A stretch of 64,000 bases of DNA from Cunninghamia lanceolata (Eukaryota; Streptophyta; Pinopsida; Cupressales; Cupressaceae), in NCBI GenBank assembly GCA_027924645.1, contig BSBN01000038.1, positions 496,001 through 560,000 on the forward strand, written 5' to 3'. The position numbers were made by a program, and so were the translations under genes. Positions within the stretch are counted from its first letter, which is position 1. Every line of letters begins with the position of its first letter. The notes under the pieces are model-generated. The model did no database searches. It was not told the origin of the DNA and saw nothing but the letters and a program-made list of their open reading frames with translations. This document shows positions 34,735-46,680 of the stretch, one piece after another.

Positions 34735-35575
34735 CCTTATTTGATGTATGTTGTTACACTTACACTTTAGCCAGTGATGACCGCAAGTAGTATGGGATGC
34801 TTTCTTGTCATCATAGTTGGGAGTGAACCAAGAAAAAGGATGGGACCCATGGTGTAGCATGAGATACACCAACATTCTTTTTTATGGCTGGGATATACTA
34901 AAAGGGTAAGTGTTAGTGAACCAAGTGATGGGAAGATGCATGTAGTAGGTTGCATCCATTTCCCATTACTAGTTGATCACTATGTGTGTGTGAGTCAATC
35001 ACTATGTACATGTGTATTGATGGCCTCGTTTGTTGAGTGTTGTCACAAGTGCAACCTTAGTTAGTGATGATAAAAAGTAGTATGGGATGCTTGCTTATCA
35101 TCACATTTGGCAGTGAATTGAGAAAAAGGATGGGACCCATAGTGTAGCATGAGATGCATTGACATTCCTTTTTCTTTCTACAAGATATTTAAGGGCTTAT
35201 GTGTTAGTGAACCATGTAATTTGGGAAGAGGCATGTTGTAAATTTTGTATCCACTTCCTATTACTAGTTGGTCAATATGTATGTGTGAGTCAGTCATTGT
35301 GTCCATCTATATTAAGGACCTTATGTGTTGTGTGTTGTTACACTTGAGTCATTGCCAGTGATGACTACAAACAGTATGGGATGCTTTCTTGTCTCACAAC
35401 TGGCAATGAACCGAGAAAAGGATGGGACCCATGATGTAGCATGAGATGCACCGACATTCCTTTTCTAGTTGGGATATATTTGAGGGCTTATGGGTTAGTG
35501 AATTAGGTAAAGGGGAAGATGCTTGCAGTAAGGTCGCAAGGATTCCTCTTGGCTAACTGCTCACTCTATGTACCT
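34735..35575. repeat. Tandem array, about 290-bp unit, three copies
   Basis: TATGGGATGCTT or its close form occurs at 34,791, 35,081 and 35,375. AAAGGATGGGACCCAT and GTAGCATGAGAT follow in each unit. The spacing is 290 and 294. The tail of each unit contains GAGTCAATCACTATGT-like words related to the adjoining 35-bp repeat. Confidence 0.9.
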
Positions 35576-35589
35576 ATGATGTGCATACA

Positions 35590-36060
35590 ACACTATTCAC
35601 ATTGTGTATATGTGAAGTATGTGTGAATTAGTCACATTGTTTATATGTGACACCTATGCAAGTTATTCACATTGTGTGTATGTAATGTATGTGTGAATTA
35701 TTCATATTGTGTATATGTGATGCATGCATGAGCTATTCATATTGTGTATATGTGATGTATGTGCAAATTATGTGACACCTACACGAGCTATTCACATTGT
35801 TTATATGTGATGTATGTGTGAGCTGATCACATTGTGTATAAGTGTTGTATGCATGAGCTAGTCACTTTATGTGTACGTGACACAAGCATGAGTTATTCAC
35901 ACTATGAATATGTGTTGTATGCATGAGCTAGTCACATTGTGTATAGGTGACACATGCATAAGTTATTCACATTGTGTATATGTGATGTATGTTTGAGCCA
36001 ACCACTATGTGTGAACAAGTGATGTTTATATGAGTTGGTCACTATGTGGTTTGTCTGTGT
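35590..36060. repeat. 35-bp minisatellite, about 13 units
   Basis: The TCACATTGT anchor falls at 35,597, 35,632, 35,667, 35,702, 35,737, 35,792, 35,827, 35,862, 35,897, 35,932, 35,967, 36,002 and 36,039. Every step is 35 except one of 55 and the last of 37. Units alternate in their words before the anchor (AGCTAG versus AGTTAT) from 35,862 on, which suggests a 70-bp dimer. Confidence 0.93.
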
Positions 36061-36530
36061 TCGTACATTGATGTTGGCATTGAACTAATATTTAACTAGA
36101 ATGCATTTGATATCATACTATTGTGTATGAACCGAATTGGAATCATAAGATTCACTTAAAGGCTATGATTTAAAAGTGAGATCAGAGATCTCATATCAGT
36201 GGAGAGGATGAAGCCTCTCTGTTAGTGGTGTACAAACTATGGAGCCTCTGATTGTTAGGAAGGGATATGTAGGCAAGGCCATTATGAATGAACCCTCGAG
36301 GTCTAGGGATGACCCTGACATTAAGAGCTTACCATATTTAGTACAAGTATATGAGTTGTGGCACAGAGTTGTTGCCATGGCTATGGTTGGTAAGGCTCTG
36401 AATTTGGCACTTCTAAATTGGATCTAAGTTACTTGGTCAATTAAGCTAGTACTTGATTTGTATTGAGAAAAAAATATTAGTAGTAACTAGGGTGATTCAA
36501 GAAAGAGAGAACTTCACAATGAAAAAAAGG

Positions 36531-36621
36531 TTAGAATGGTAGATAGTTTAGTTGACCATACCATCTTTCCATTTGAAGTTCCAAGAGGACAAGTAGATGA
36601 ATACTCAAAACAAGACATGAA
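36531..36621 (+). repeat. Recurring short module, copy C
   Basis: The plus strand reads MVDSLVDHTIFPFEVPRGQ and then VDEYSKQDMKIP, the least damaged of the three copies. Similarity to copy B begins about 25 bp earlier (AACTTCACA) and ends soon after AAATTCCATG. It sits about 100 bp from the tail of the second ORF1-only retroposon. Confidence 0.7.
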
Positions 36622-36724
36622 AATTCCATGTTTGTTCATGCGAAAACAAATTTTCTTAAGCTAGTACTCAAGGCCTATCTATAGCAATTCTATTTGCTAA
36701 CTCAACAACTTTGAAGTCATTCAA

Positions 36725-38050
36725 TTTTTTTATTATTGGGTAAAAGTGAGTTTATGAAAGGGCCCAAACCCTTTTACAAAGGCTGGTTCAGATATGACAA
36801 TGAGGCCCCACTAACAACCAAGGAATAGCAACAAAGACTGGCAGCCTAGGAAATTGACAACTATACAACAATAGTTTAAAACATTAAGGCCAATAGTACA
36901 AAGTTGGCAACATAACACATACAAAGAACAAACCATAGATCACATGAAAGCATGTAGTTGAGGAAGAATTCACGAACCAGCAAATCATGGTGGCTTAAAT
37001 CCAAAGGACTCCAAAGAGTGTTGAATTCCATCCATAGACCTATTCATATGACCAAATCTAGAGTCCTCGACCATTTTTCTAACAATGTTGTCAAATGAAA
37101 TCATGGAGTCTCTAGAGGCACACATGTCATCTCTAGAGCATTTAATGCAAGGAGGAGGGAAAGCCAAACCACAAACAATAGGGGTTGTCAACCCTGAAAT
37201 CCTCAACTCATTTTCAAGTGAAGGCCCAATGGGGGGGCAAATCCTTAATTGTAACATTATAATTCACCACATCACCAATTTCTCTAGCATGGTTGGCCTC
37301 AAATGACTTTGTCTGAACCGCATGAATGATTTCCTGAAGTGGACTTGGAACCTCCTTTCTCCAAATCTTCTACGACCCAATATTAGATTTGCAAGCCTCA
37401 AAAGAATGACCTACTTTGTGACATATGAAGCAAACATCTTTAGAATCTTCAAACATAATTTGTTGCTTCGAAACATTGAATTTTGAAGATAAAATGATCA
37501 AAGATAGGATAGGCTTATTCATATCAACATAAACACAGAATCTGGTAAAGAGTAAACATGTCCTAAATTTTGTAATTGCATCAATAGTTATGAGTTGGCC
37601 AAAAGAATTGACAATACCAATCAACACCTCCTTGTCCCAATACTCCAAAGGTAAACCTAAAAGTCGAACCGATATGGGGACCCTAGAAATGGACACTGAC
37701 ACAGGATCAAATCTTAGTCTCCATTTACAAAGGTAGAGCCCATTTTTGCCCAAAAAACATGGACCACCAACAAGGGCTCACGCACAATCCTCATGAGTCA
37801 AGAACGAAAACAAGAAGAATTCATTCACCATAAGAGAAACCTCAATATGACCACAAAGCTTCCATTTCTTCAAGGCCCATTATCTAACCACATCAATATT
37901 AGGTCTAGAGCTGATAAGTTTGCCAATAAGAAATTTCAAACTTTATAGACAACCTTTCCATGACTAAATCAAGGACCCTAAGGTGTCATCCATCATCAGC
38001 CAGAAGAGAATCGAAATGGAGAGGGGAAGAAGGATTAGAATAGTTCTTGC
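36725..38050 (-). mobile_element. ORF1-only LINE-like retroposon (copy B)
   Basis: The minus-strand tail at 36,725-36,780 reads TTTGTAAAAGGGTTTGGGCC, then CTTTCATAAACTCAC, then TTTTACCCAATAATAAAAA, the same plan as copy A. Upstream is a DUF4283/zinc-knuckle protein and a short open C-terminal segment, and no endonuclease or RT. A broken stretch continues to about 38,050. Whether ORF2 was deleted in each copy or the family lacks it by design cannot be decided here. Confidence 0.7.
37370..37790 (-). pseudogene. DUF4283 / CCHC zinc-knuckle protein of copy B
   Basis: A 127-codon open frame (37,753-37,370) reads NGLYLCKWRLRFDPVSVSIS, VRLLGLPLEYWDKEVL and an intact CX2CX4HX4C knuckle, CFICHKVGHSFEAC (37,391-37,432). 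Upstream, EDCA-stop-ALVGGPCF extends the same domain through a stop. This is the nucleic-acid-binding ORF1 protein of plant LINE-like elements. The frame has lost its N-terminus. Confidence 0.8.
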
Positions 38051-40639
38051 CTCTAAGAGCATCTGACTAGGAGCTCATACTTTGAATTTTTCTAGAATAG
38101 AAGATGATAACTAGTTACTTTGACGCTTTCCATATGACGTGGCATTAGGCCAAAATTAATGTACATGACTATAAGGAATGTGGTACATGCAGCTAATAAA
38201 ATTACTCCAAACCTCTCCTAAGAGATAGCCTTTTTCAACAAACTTTGTAGATGGAGTGTCGATTCCTCATCTTCCATCAACTTTAGAGATCTCGTAGGTA
38301 GGCACTTCTTTTCTAATTCTGCACATGTAGTAAGATGATCAAGAAAGCGAGTCTAGCTTCTTCAACAATAGTTGACTATTGTTTCTTTTGAAAAAAGTTG
38401 ACTTTGACCAATCAATGTAAATTTCCATGCCAGATTTAAAAAAATCAGTAATAACACATCATTTTGTATGCTGGTAAAAAGGGTGTTTTTACTTGCTACA
38501 TCTGGCAAAAAGCAATCTATATAAAGTAGCATTGAACCGAATAAATGCAACAAATAAACTATTTTATTGCAGAGAAGAAAAAGCAAAAGGCTAAACTTAA
38601 TTTAGAATACATAACACATAATAGGAAGAGAGGAAATCAACAATACTATCGAATGAAGAACTACTCCCACAAGTACAAAGAACAGCTCATAACAAGCACC
38701 AATATTCTTGACTCCATGACATCTTCCACCCTCCATTTTTATTTATAGAAATGGGTAAAACATTCATCCTTCAGCCCATAATTATAAGACTTGATGAGTT
38801 GATCAATAAACTTCTGTGTTGATGATTTTAGAGTTACATCAACAATGGATTCTTAAGCTAGCTCTGTGTTCATAATTCTCATCAATTCTATCTTTGACAA
38901 TTAAATAGGTCATACATAATGTAATTAACACATGACATAAATCTTTAGTTAGAGAAAATGTAAATGGGTGGAAAACTTAGGAAGATTATGTTACAAAGTA
39001 TTCTATGTTAGAAAAATAAGCAGTGCAGAATTGAAATAACAGTGAATTAGTAATAAAAAACACAAAATAGACAACACAGATTTACGTGGAAAACATGGTA
39101 ATGTACCAGGAAAAAAACTATGGGCAAAGATCTCTCAATTTTATTCTCAGAAGAAAATTGGCAGTTACTAAAACTTTTTCTCATACCTTGACATTCAAGC
39201 TCGACTAACTTAAATAATCATGAAAAAGCACATACAAAAAGCAAATCAAATCTAAAGATAGATTTTCATGCATAAAAGTGTGAGTGGACTTCCGCGTGCA
39301 ATTTTGAGAGGTACTAGTTGTCCACTGTTCGTCACTGCTGGAATAAGTAAAACTGACTTCACATTTCAACATTTTATTCACTAATTTAATGCCAATACAT
39401 AGAAATCATACCAATTAAATAGTTTTAATAGAGTTGTTTTACAATCCTACTAGACTCCTCTGCCTCCAATTTTGCTCTTGCTACACACCAGAACCCTATA
39501 TATTTCTTGTCCTCTTCGAATCAGTCATAAGAGCATTTTTCCCAAGCCAACTGAACTCTTGAATGACTCATTGATTGTCTATTAGCCCTTCTCTAGTGAC
39601 CCACAAAGGGAAGATGGACAATTTCCTTGAAGAGCAACATTCGTCCATTCGCAACTTTATAACTGCCTAAATGCCCACACGAGAATCCCAAACATCCATC
39701 ATCATATCCATAACAACTGCTAGCAAGGAATATGAATGTAGACTGTTGCGGCTACATAAGGAAATGAGCAGCCCGCCACAAGGCAAAGTGGATGCTAGCC
39801 AAACTGTTGCTCTATTAAAATGACTAGGCAAGTGTGGCCAAAACAAAGTCAATGACCACCTACAATGGACAAAACTACCTTCTTAACAACCTTCTGCCCT
39901 AAAGACCTCCAACATGTTGAATCAACCAAAATTGACTTGCAACAGACGTGTAAGGATAATCCAACTCCATGGCTAAGCCATGGTGATGTTTCAAACCACC
40001 ACCAAGATGCACACAAAACCAACTCCAACCATGTATTCATTATCTATCTTTCTTGACATTTCTAACATTGTGAAAAACAATATAAACCACTTAATAGAAC
40101 AACTCCAACAAAAGATTTATTTCCAATGACCTGCAACATGTTACCAATTCATCTCTAGAAACTTCCAACACACTTTTGACACTCTCGAAAGAGATCTTCA
40201 TTTTTTGCAAGTGCACTTACAGCAATACAAAATGCTCACAAGGTGACTACAAGTGACCTTCAGTTTGCTATAAGTTTGCTGCAAGTGTACTTGCAGCATG
40301 TGCCTAACCACGAAACCAACCCAATCCAAATATACCAGCCAACTTTTTGGATCATATGTTGGGAAAACACACCAAACCTTGAGTTGAAACAATTCAATTG
40401 AGTCCAAATGACCGGACTAAGAAAACCTTGAACACAATTGAAAAATGATAACATAAAAGAGAAAAAAAAGTGCTTCTTGGAGTTTTGGGGCTCAGATTTT
40501 GCAAATGGTGTGGGCAACTATTAAAGTTTTATATAGAAATTTATAATTGAATATAAAAATATAAAAAATTAACCAAAAACAAACTAACTTGAACAAACTA
40601 AAATAAGTTGAATTTTTTTAAAATAACTTGATCCATGAT
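38051..40639. other. No intact gene; copia-like LTR fragment near 39.0 kb
   Basis: At 39,006 the sequence TGTTAGAAAAATAAGCAG, followed by ACAGATTTACGTGGAAAAC (about 39,077), resembles the inner LTR phrase seen at 30,938 and 62,815, so an LTR end may start here, minus orientation. Its other end was not found. The rest is AT-rich without coding signal. Confidence 0.4.
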
Positions 40640-40767
40640 CCAGCATTGAATGATATAACCATAATGATTATGACTAATACAAATATAAAGTGTTGATTTT
40701 ACACCAACATTGAATGATATAACCATAATGATTATGACTAATACAAATATAAAGTGTTGATTTTACA
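40640..40767. repeat. Tandem duplication, 64-bp unit
   Basis: CATTGAATGATATAACCATA begins at 40,644 and 40,708. The two units are nearly identical. Confidence 0.93.
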
Positions 40768-42280
40768 TAGCAATCTATTGAACCAATGATCCATTTGATA
40801 TTCATTTCATCAATTTATGAAGTTCAACTTTTGAGTTACAAAGTACAAACAACAAACTCAAAGTTTTAAACTAAGAATCAAAAGTAAAACAAAATGCCAA
40901 AATAAAAAATGTATAATTGTATTGAGCAACAAGCTTAATAATTAGGATCATCATTAGCTAGAAATGTCATGAATTCCTCCTCGTCACTAAAAGTGCGAGG
41001 CCTATTTGGCTCCTATAGTGAGATCCTAACCTTGCTGTCCAATGTTGGTTGCATATCCTTGTCCTCATCAATTTGTCTCAGCTCTCCAAACCGTACATCC
41101 CATTGTGATATTAGACTCTCCTTGTACTATTTTTTCTTGCAATCAATGAGATTCAAGGCATTGGGTATAACAACAAGTGTAAGGTGCAGAAAATTACTAA
41201 CTAAACATAGAACTCAAAAGCAAAGAATATTCCAAAGATAGGTAATAATTCAATAACAATTTCCAAATATCCATAATAACATAGAATGGCAAGAATCAAT
41301 GAATAAGAATAAATATCCATATACTAGAATGAGTTACTAATCCAGTTACATACACCCAACTTGGTGTTACAAAATATCTATTTCAATGTTACAATAAGAA
41401 GTAATACATCAACCTATCAATGAATTATTTTACATATACAACTTGGCTATGCTAGCCATACAAAAGAATACTATGAAGCAAATATCCATGTCAATAATAA
41501 TATCTAAACTTGACTACCTCGATCCTCCGATCATCTGCAAGCCGAGACCAAGAGAGTGGTTGAGGCACTTTTTCCACCCAACCACGAAGTACTGGAATTT
41601 CCTGGGTTTCTTCCTACTTGAAGAAAGCACTGACCCTGCACAAGGAGCCTAGCAACCTGGAACGGTGTAAGCAGGAGAGAATCATTCGATGCGTCCCTAT
41701 TGCCTGTATGCATCCTAACCTAGAATGACATAACTCTTGCAACCAAGATGTGACAGAGACATAAATAACATAATCTAGGCTTTTTTAAAAGAATCCATCC
41801 GTTTCAACGGTACAGTAGCTTGGCCAAGCAAATAAATAAAATGATAGTTTTAGAAAAGTAAAACTATCGTCTCTGGGAGTCCACATTCGGCATCCTATCC
41901 TGAAAGTTCGTACTTTACCAAAACACACATAGCACAGCTTCCTAAGTTTGGTTTTCCATAGTCATAAGTATCTATTTTGTATTCAATCACTGTTTCCATT
42001 ATTCATTTGATTTCACTAGTTTGCTTGTTGGAAAGTTTACTATTTTCCCTTATTTTATATCAATTTTTCCTGACATGTTAATTCTAGATGTGACGAATCT
42101 ACCAGTTAAATACAATGCATTTCTTTCATGGGATTTGATATATTGCCAGTTGTGTCGAGTAAAATCACAAAATAACATTTATCAAGAAAACTCAATAATT
42201 CAAAAGTTCATACAAGTCATTTTTTTACGGTGTAAATATAAAATGGAATGAATATTTCTTTTGCTGCAGTACAATAAATC

Positions 42281-42283
<3 letters not shown>
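40768..42283. other. No recognised gene
   Basis: Mixed AT-rich sequence. The short open frames at 40,969-41,241 and 41,443-41,713 have no family resemblance. Confidence 0.4.

Positions 42284-42329
<46 letters not shown>
42284..42329. repeat. (AT)23 microsatellite
   Basis: Forty-six bases of perfect AT alternation. Confidence 0.97.
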
Positions 42330-42332
<3 letters not shown>

Positions 42333-42427
42333 TATTCATATAATTCAATTTGACAAATTAAACTCCACTCAACATTGTAATGCTGTCCCAACATATACAT
42401 TTTCCAACAAACACAGTTAAAATATGA

Positions 42428-42428
<1 letters not shown>

Positions 42429-42468
<40 letters not shown>
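42429..42468. repeat. (CA)12(TA)8 compound microsatellite
   Basis: A CA run of 24 bases passes directly into a TA run of 16 bases. Further short TA runs occur at 42,541 and 42,583. Confidence 0.95.
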
Positions 42469-42893
42469 ATCATATCAAATGATATAATTGAACACAGTCA
42501 TAATCCATTCTGTTCCCAGACAATAAAAATTACAGTCAATATATATATATATACGCAGAGAGAGATGAAATTCATACAAATTCATATATATATATATAGT
42601 CAAATAAACCAAAATCAAAAGATTGTCAGGGCCAAGCGTAGCAAAAACAGTGAAATTAAACTCATACTGAATATATTCGATGGTTTCAGGTTTAAGGTAT
42701 ATATATTGCAAGAAGGAAATACATTACAAACAATTGAAATCAAACTAAAGCAGTGATAAAAGGGGCCGACGTCCCCAAAGGTACTGTGGCACCATTTGGT
42801 GATGTCGTGCCATACACCATCTACAGTGGCCTTAGTGCCATCTACAGCTTAAAACTTATTTCTATATTCAAGGTTTCCTCTGATAAATCAATG

Positions 42894-42990
42894 CAGTCAT
42901 TCCGTTATAATATGTAGTCATTCCATTATAAAATATCGTCGTTCCAATATAAGATACAGTCGATCCAATATATATATATATATATATATT
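42894..42990. repeat. 21-bp minisatellite, four units, ending in (AT)n
   Basis: AGTCATTCCRTTATAA-like units begin at 42,896, 42,917, 42,938 and 42,959, at a constant 21-bp step, then run into about 23 bases of TA. Confidence 0.85.
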
Positions 42991-44239
42991 TCAGACTGAA
43001 AGATCATGGTTTTTGCACATATGAAAACACAATCACAGTGAAATCTAAGATTAAATAAGAACTTGGAATTCACTCACTAATCCAATTGAAGGCTTGATTT
43101 CCACGGTTTTCCAGAAGCTCCCCAATCTGAACTGTTTCCCCTTTGTGCCCCAAAATTCTTCCACAAATTCTCTTGTTTTGTATGCAGTTTCAGAGGTGAA
43201 GATGCTAAATTTCTTTTGAGCATGCAAGATGAACGGTATGAGTTTTTTTTGTGTGCAAGAATGAATTGTAACTCTTCTTTTATTGTTTTCTCTCCTCATG
43301 CGTTTTTGCTTTCTTTTTCTTTCCTAAATTAAGTTTTGTTTTTCTAATTTTTTTCTATTGTTTTTCTTGTTTTCTTGATTTCTTTTTTATTTTTATTTTT
43401 TTTGTTTCCAAAATCATGTTTTATTCTATTTCTAGTTTTCAATTTATCTAAAATATTATTAAAATAATCTACATATTTATCACAATATATCTATAAAACT
43501 AATAATTAAATAGAATATAATTATTCTCTAAATAAAAACAAATTAAATAACTAATTCAATTATTCTATTTTCTAAGCACTCACAATATTTAAATAATAAT
43601 GAATTAAATAATCTAATTAAATCACCATTAACTAATTATGTAATAAAACCATCTAATTTAAATTAAAAAAATGCAATTTAAATTAAACTATTAAATCATT
43701 CAATATGCAAACATATGCAACTACATGTCACTACGTGAAGTGTGTGAATGATATCCCTCCATCTTAACCCTGCCAGGATGCTAATCTCCTTTACCTCAAC
43801 CACACCCTTGTCTTCGACAACCTGCAATTCAGAATAAACTCTAATTTCCCATTAATAGGTTAGTAACCAATAGCCAAAGCATTACTAACATAACTATAAC
43901 ATTTAATTCATTTCATCTTTTCATATTAAAAATAATCATTCATCCTTCAAAATAATAAATTATCTATCTAACACACATAATTGTCCATAGATTGTTTCCA
44001 CATAAAGTAACCATAGATAATATCAAAGTTTGAGACGTGACAACAAGCTTCTTTATTTTCCTAGAGATAAGTTTAGTCCTCTTAACAAAATGGATAAATC
44101 TATATGTAGACCAATTCCTCTCTATTCTCTTGGAGGTAACTCTATTCTAAACAAAGAGGATAATGTTATATAAAGATCAATTACTCTTAATAGTAGAGGA
44201 ACTACAAACCTACAAAAGGAGATAAATGACAATTATTTA
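42991..44239. other. Unclassified; possible LTR terminus near 44,042
   Basis: GAGACGTGACA at 44,032-44,042 resembles a gypsy-type LTR edge (TGTCACGTCTC on the minus strand). A C-rich patch at 43,755-43,840 fits LTR texture. No partner edge or coding region was found. Confidence 0.3.
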
Positions 44240-45420
44240 TAGCAATGGAGGCTCATATAATCACTACCAAGTAACTAATTTTTCATATATGTCATTGTAT
44301 GTTTGTGTATCTTTTCCAAACTCATTGCCATCTTGAAGTTCAACAAATTTGATCCTCTCAACTCTAATTATTGAAAATCCCTCCACATTTCAAATTTTCT
44401 TGGGGGCTTTCATGAAGCCCTTTTTTACCTCCTTGCCATCAAAGGGAACAACTCTACCAAGCCTCTCTACAAATCATTTTGGAATTTATCTATATGTAAC
44501 AATTGTAAATGGATGTTAAATTTCTCCCATCTCTATTGAATGATGAGTTGAATATGCTTGTTGTAGAACTATAGGGTGGGGTCTTTCTAATGAATCGTGG
44601 ACTTCATTTGACCAAGCATGCTATCTATGCATACATAGCTCTCTCTAAGGTTGAGACATTTTGAATCCCCATATCTAATGATAGTAAAAATAGGGGCTAC
44701 ATGAGATGTTATGCATCTCATATATGGCCAAAATGTAATACCACCATATCCTTCACCTCCATCCCTTATTTTGTCTTGGACTCCCCCTACCTTGTCCACT
44801 CTATGTCATAATTACTAGATGAAGGGCTCCTCCAACTCAAGCTCCTCTCCAATAAAATGAAGCAAGATGCAAAGTAGGGCTCAACTAGCTTGAGGAATTC
44901 CTTCCTTGAAAAGGATCGAAAGAGAGTCAATGATTTGTGGTAGTTGCATATGAATATCTACACCTCCTTGGCATCTTCCACAACTTGTTTGTCAAAATCA
45001 TTTTTTTCCAAATTCCTTGAGCACATTGTTAATTGCATGCACACAATATGAAGTTTAGTAGATATCCCTATAAGTAGCCTCAACTAACTTCCTTAGTTCC
45101 TTGAACCATATGTTGCTTTGTGACCACTTGCAGTAACATTATAAGGACAAACCTCTCTAATGGAATCTCTCAAAAAATGAAACTATAACTCTACATCCTT
45201 GCACTTTTCAAAATAATCAACATCCTTATGGAAGTCAAAACCTTCCTTACGTATGACTGTCACGTTGATAAGTAGGAAGCATCTAACACCTATCCACCCA
45301 TCCATGATGATATACCACCTATGTGTCACCCATGTGACTTCATCCCCTATATCGATAAGTTAATCTTGGAATTAAAAAATGCCAAGCTTTTTAAGATTTT
45401 GATCCAATATGAGTTGAAGC
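44240..45420 (-). pseudogene. hAT-family (DUF659-type) transposase relic
   Basis: The minus strand, read through stops and frame changes, gives THRWYIIMDGWIGVRCFLLI (about 45,320-45,260), matching the hAT block G-C-x-I-x-x-D-G-W-T-D. Next is HKDVDYFEKCKDVEL and later TFWPYMRCITSHVAPIFTII (about 44,740-44,680) with RYGDSKCLNLRESYVCIDSM, matching the FW..v..i......pl..vLR..D block that follows the catalytic core. These are domestic plant hAT/DUF659 signatures. The protein would cut and paste DNA, but the reading frame is thoroughly broken and no terminal inverted repeats were found. It is unlike the C-terminal fragment at 22.3 kb in strand and region covered. Confidence 0.65.
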
Positions 45421-45552
45421 CCAAAATGGGTCTGCCAAGTCTAAGTCTCAATAACATGCTTCTCCCTTCTCAAGAATATGAAAGGTACAACCAATAAATA
45501 CAAAAGGAATACAATAAAACATAAAGAAATGTATTGTCATTGTTAATGCAAT

Positions 45553-46430
45553 TGTTAGGTAGGGTGTCTCAACCTTGCAATTCTAATGTTCAAATTAAAT
45601 ACTTTTATATGCATTCACTATTTTTTCTTGTGTATTTTGTCTTCACATGGGGAGTTGGCATCCCATTTGAAGATGACTTGGATTTTGTCATTTAGTGGAT
45701 TTTATCATCATATGAGGAGATAAGTGTCCCACTTATGAGTTGGCATAATTTTTCATGTGTCAGAATCTTAGAAGGTGTGTAAGAGCATCTTGACTAATCT
45801 TCTTGGAGTTACATATGACGTATTCTTATGATGTGTTCTAAGAGCATCTTGACTAATCTTCTTGGAGTTACATATGACATATTCTTATGACATGTTCTAA
45901 GAGCATGTAAGAGGGAGGTTATATTGAAATCTTGGACAACATTATGACAAAATTGGACACTTGTCATTGAGCATCTTTGAATGATAGAATGAAGACAAAT
46001 TAAGGTGCCCAAGTTGGGTAGTTAAATATTCCTTGTTTATGACATATGACAAACTTGTAAGGAATATGCTAATAATAATTGAGTGCATCTTAGACCAAGG
46101 AGGGTGTTGGAATTTGAGTCTAATAATTTGGGTGTCATACCTCCTTTGGGGTTGTAAATGGTTTACCAAAACCATCCCATGGTTTCTAGTTTGTTCATCT
46201 CTATATATTAGTGCTTGGAGTTAGAGAATGCATAGGTTGTTTTGCAAGATATACAAGTATCAAAGTGTTGCCGAAATTCACAGAGATAAGTTGTTATGTT
46301 GTAACATTATTTATCATTTATTTACAAGCTTGGAGTCTCTTTGGGTGTGAAGTTTTTCACCTCAAGGGTTTCTCCATGGATATCTCGTGTTATGGTTGTC
46401 AGGTGAACCCACAATAGTTTGTCCCATTTG
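45553..46430 (+). repeat. Copia-like LTR, probably solo or truncated
   Basis: It starts TGTTAGGTAGGGTGTCTCAA. From position 8 of the LTR it matches the LTR-like sequence at 310 (GGTGTCTCAACCTTGCAA). A promoter-like TCTATATATTAG lies at 46,198, followed after about 160 bp by a CTCAAGGGTTTCTCCATGG phrase common in copia R/U5. The right end near 46,430 is estimated. No internal domains follow. Confidence 0.6.
45782..45899 (+). repeat. 59-bp tandem duplication inside the LTR
   Basis: AGAGCATCTTGACTAATCTT begins at 45,782 and 45,841, and a third partial unit (AGAGCAT) begins at 45,900. The two full units differ at very few positions. Confidence 0.93.
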
Positions 46431-46549
46431 TAGGAAGGGGCAAAAAAATGAGCCCGAGGCACCAAAAAATAAAAAACATCTTCAAATGAAGGTCCTTTTT
46501 ATTATTTTTTTAATGTTTCACATTCAAAAAGGGAAAAATATCTTTGAAT

Positions 46550-46680
46550 AAAGGTACCTTCGAATGACGAATGTATAAGGTACCTTCGAACAAAGATTCA
46601 TTCAAAGTTCTAAGTTACCTTCGAATGATAAATGATTAAGGTACCTTTGAACAAAGATTCATTCAAAGTTATAAGAGATT
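46550..46680. repeat. 61-bp tandem repeat, about two copies
   Basis: AAGGTACCTTCGAACAAAGA (46,577) recurs at 46,638 with one change, and CATTCAAAGTT follows in both. A shorter related word (CCTTCGAATGA) precedes each unit. Confidence 0.85.

Noticed and set aside
35590..36060. CRISPR-like spacing of a 35-bp repeat
   Set aside because: The repeats are contiguous with no unique spacers, and the context is plant nuclear DNA. It is a minisatellite.
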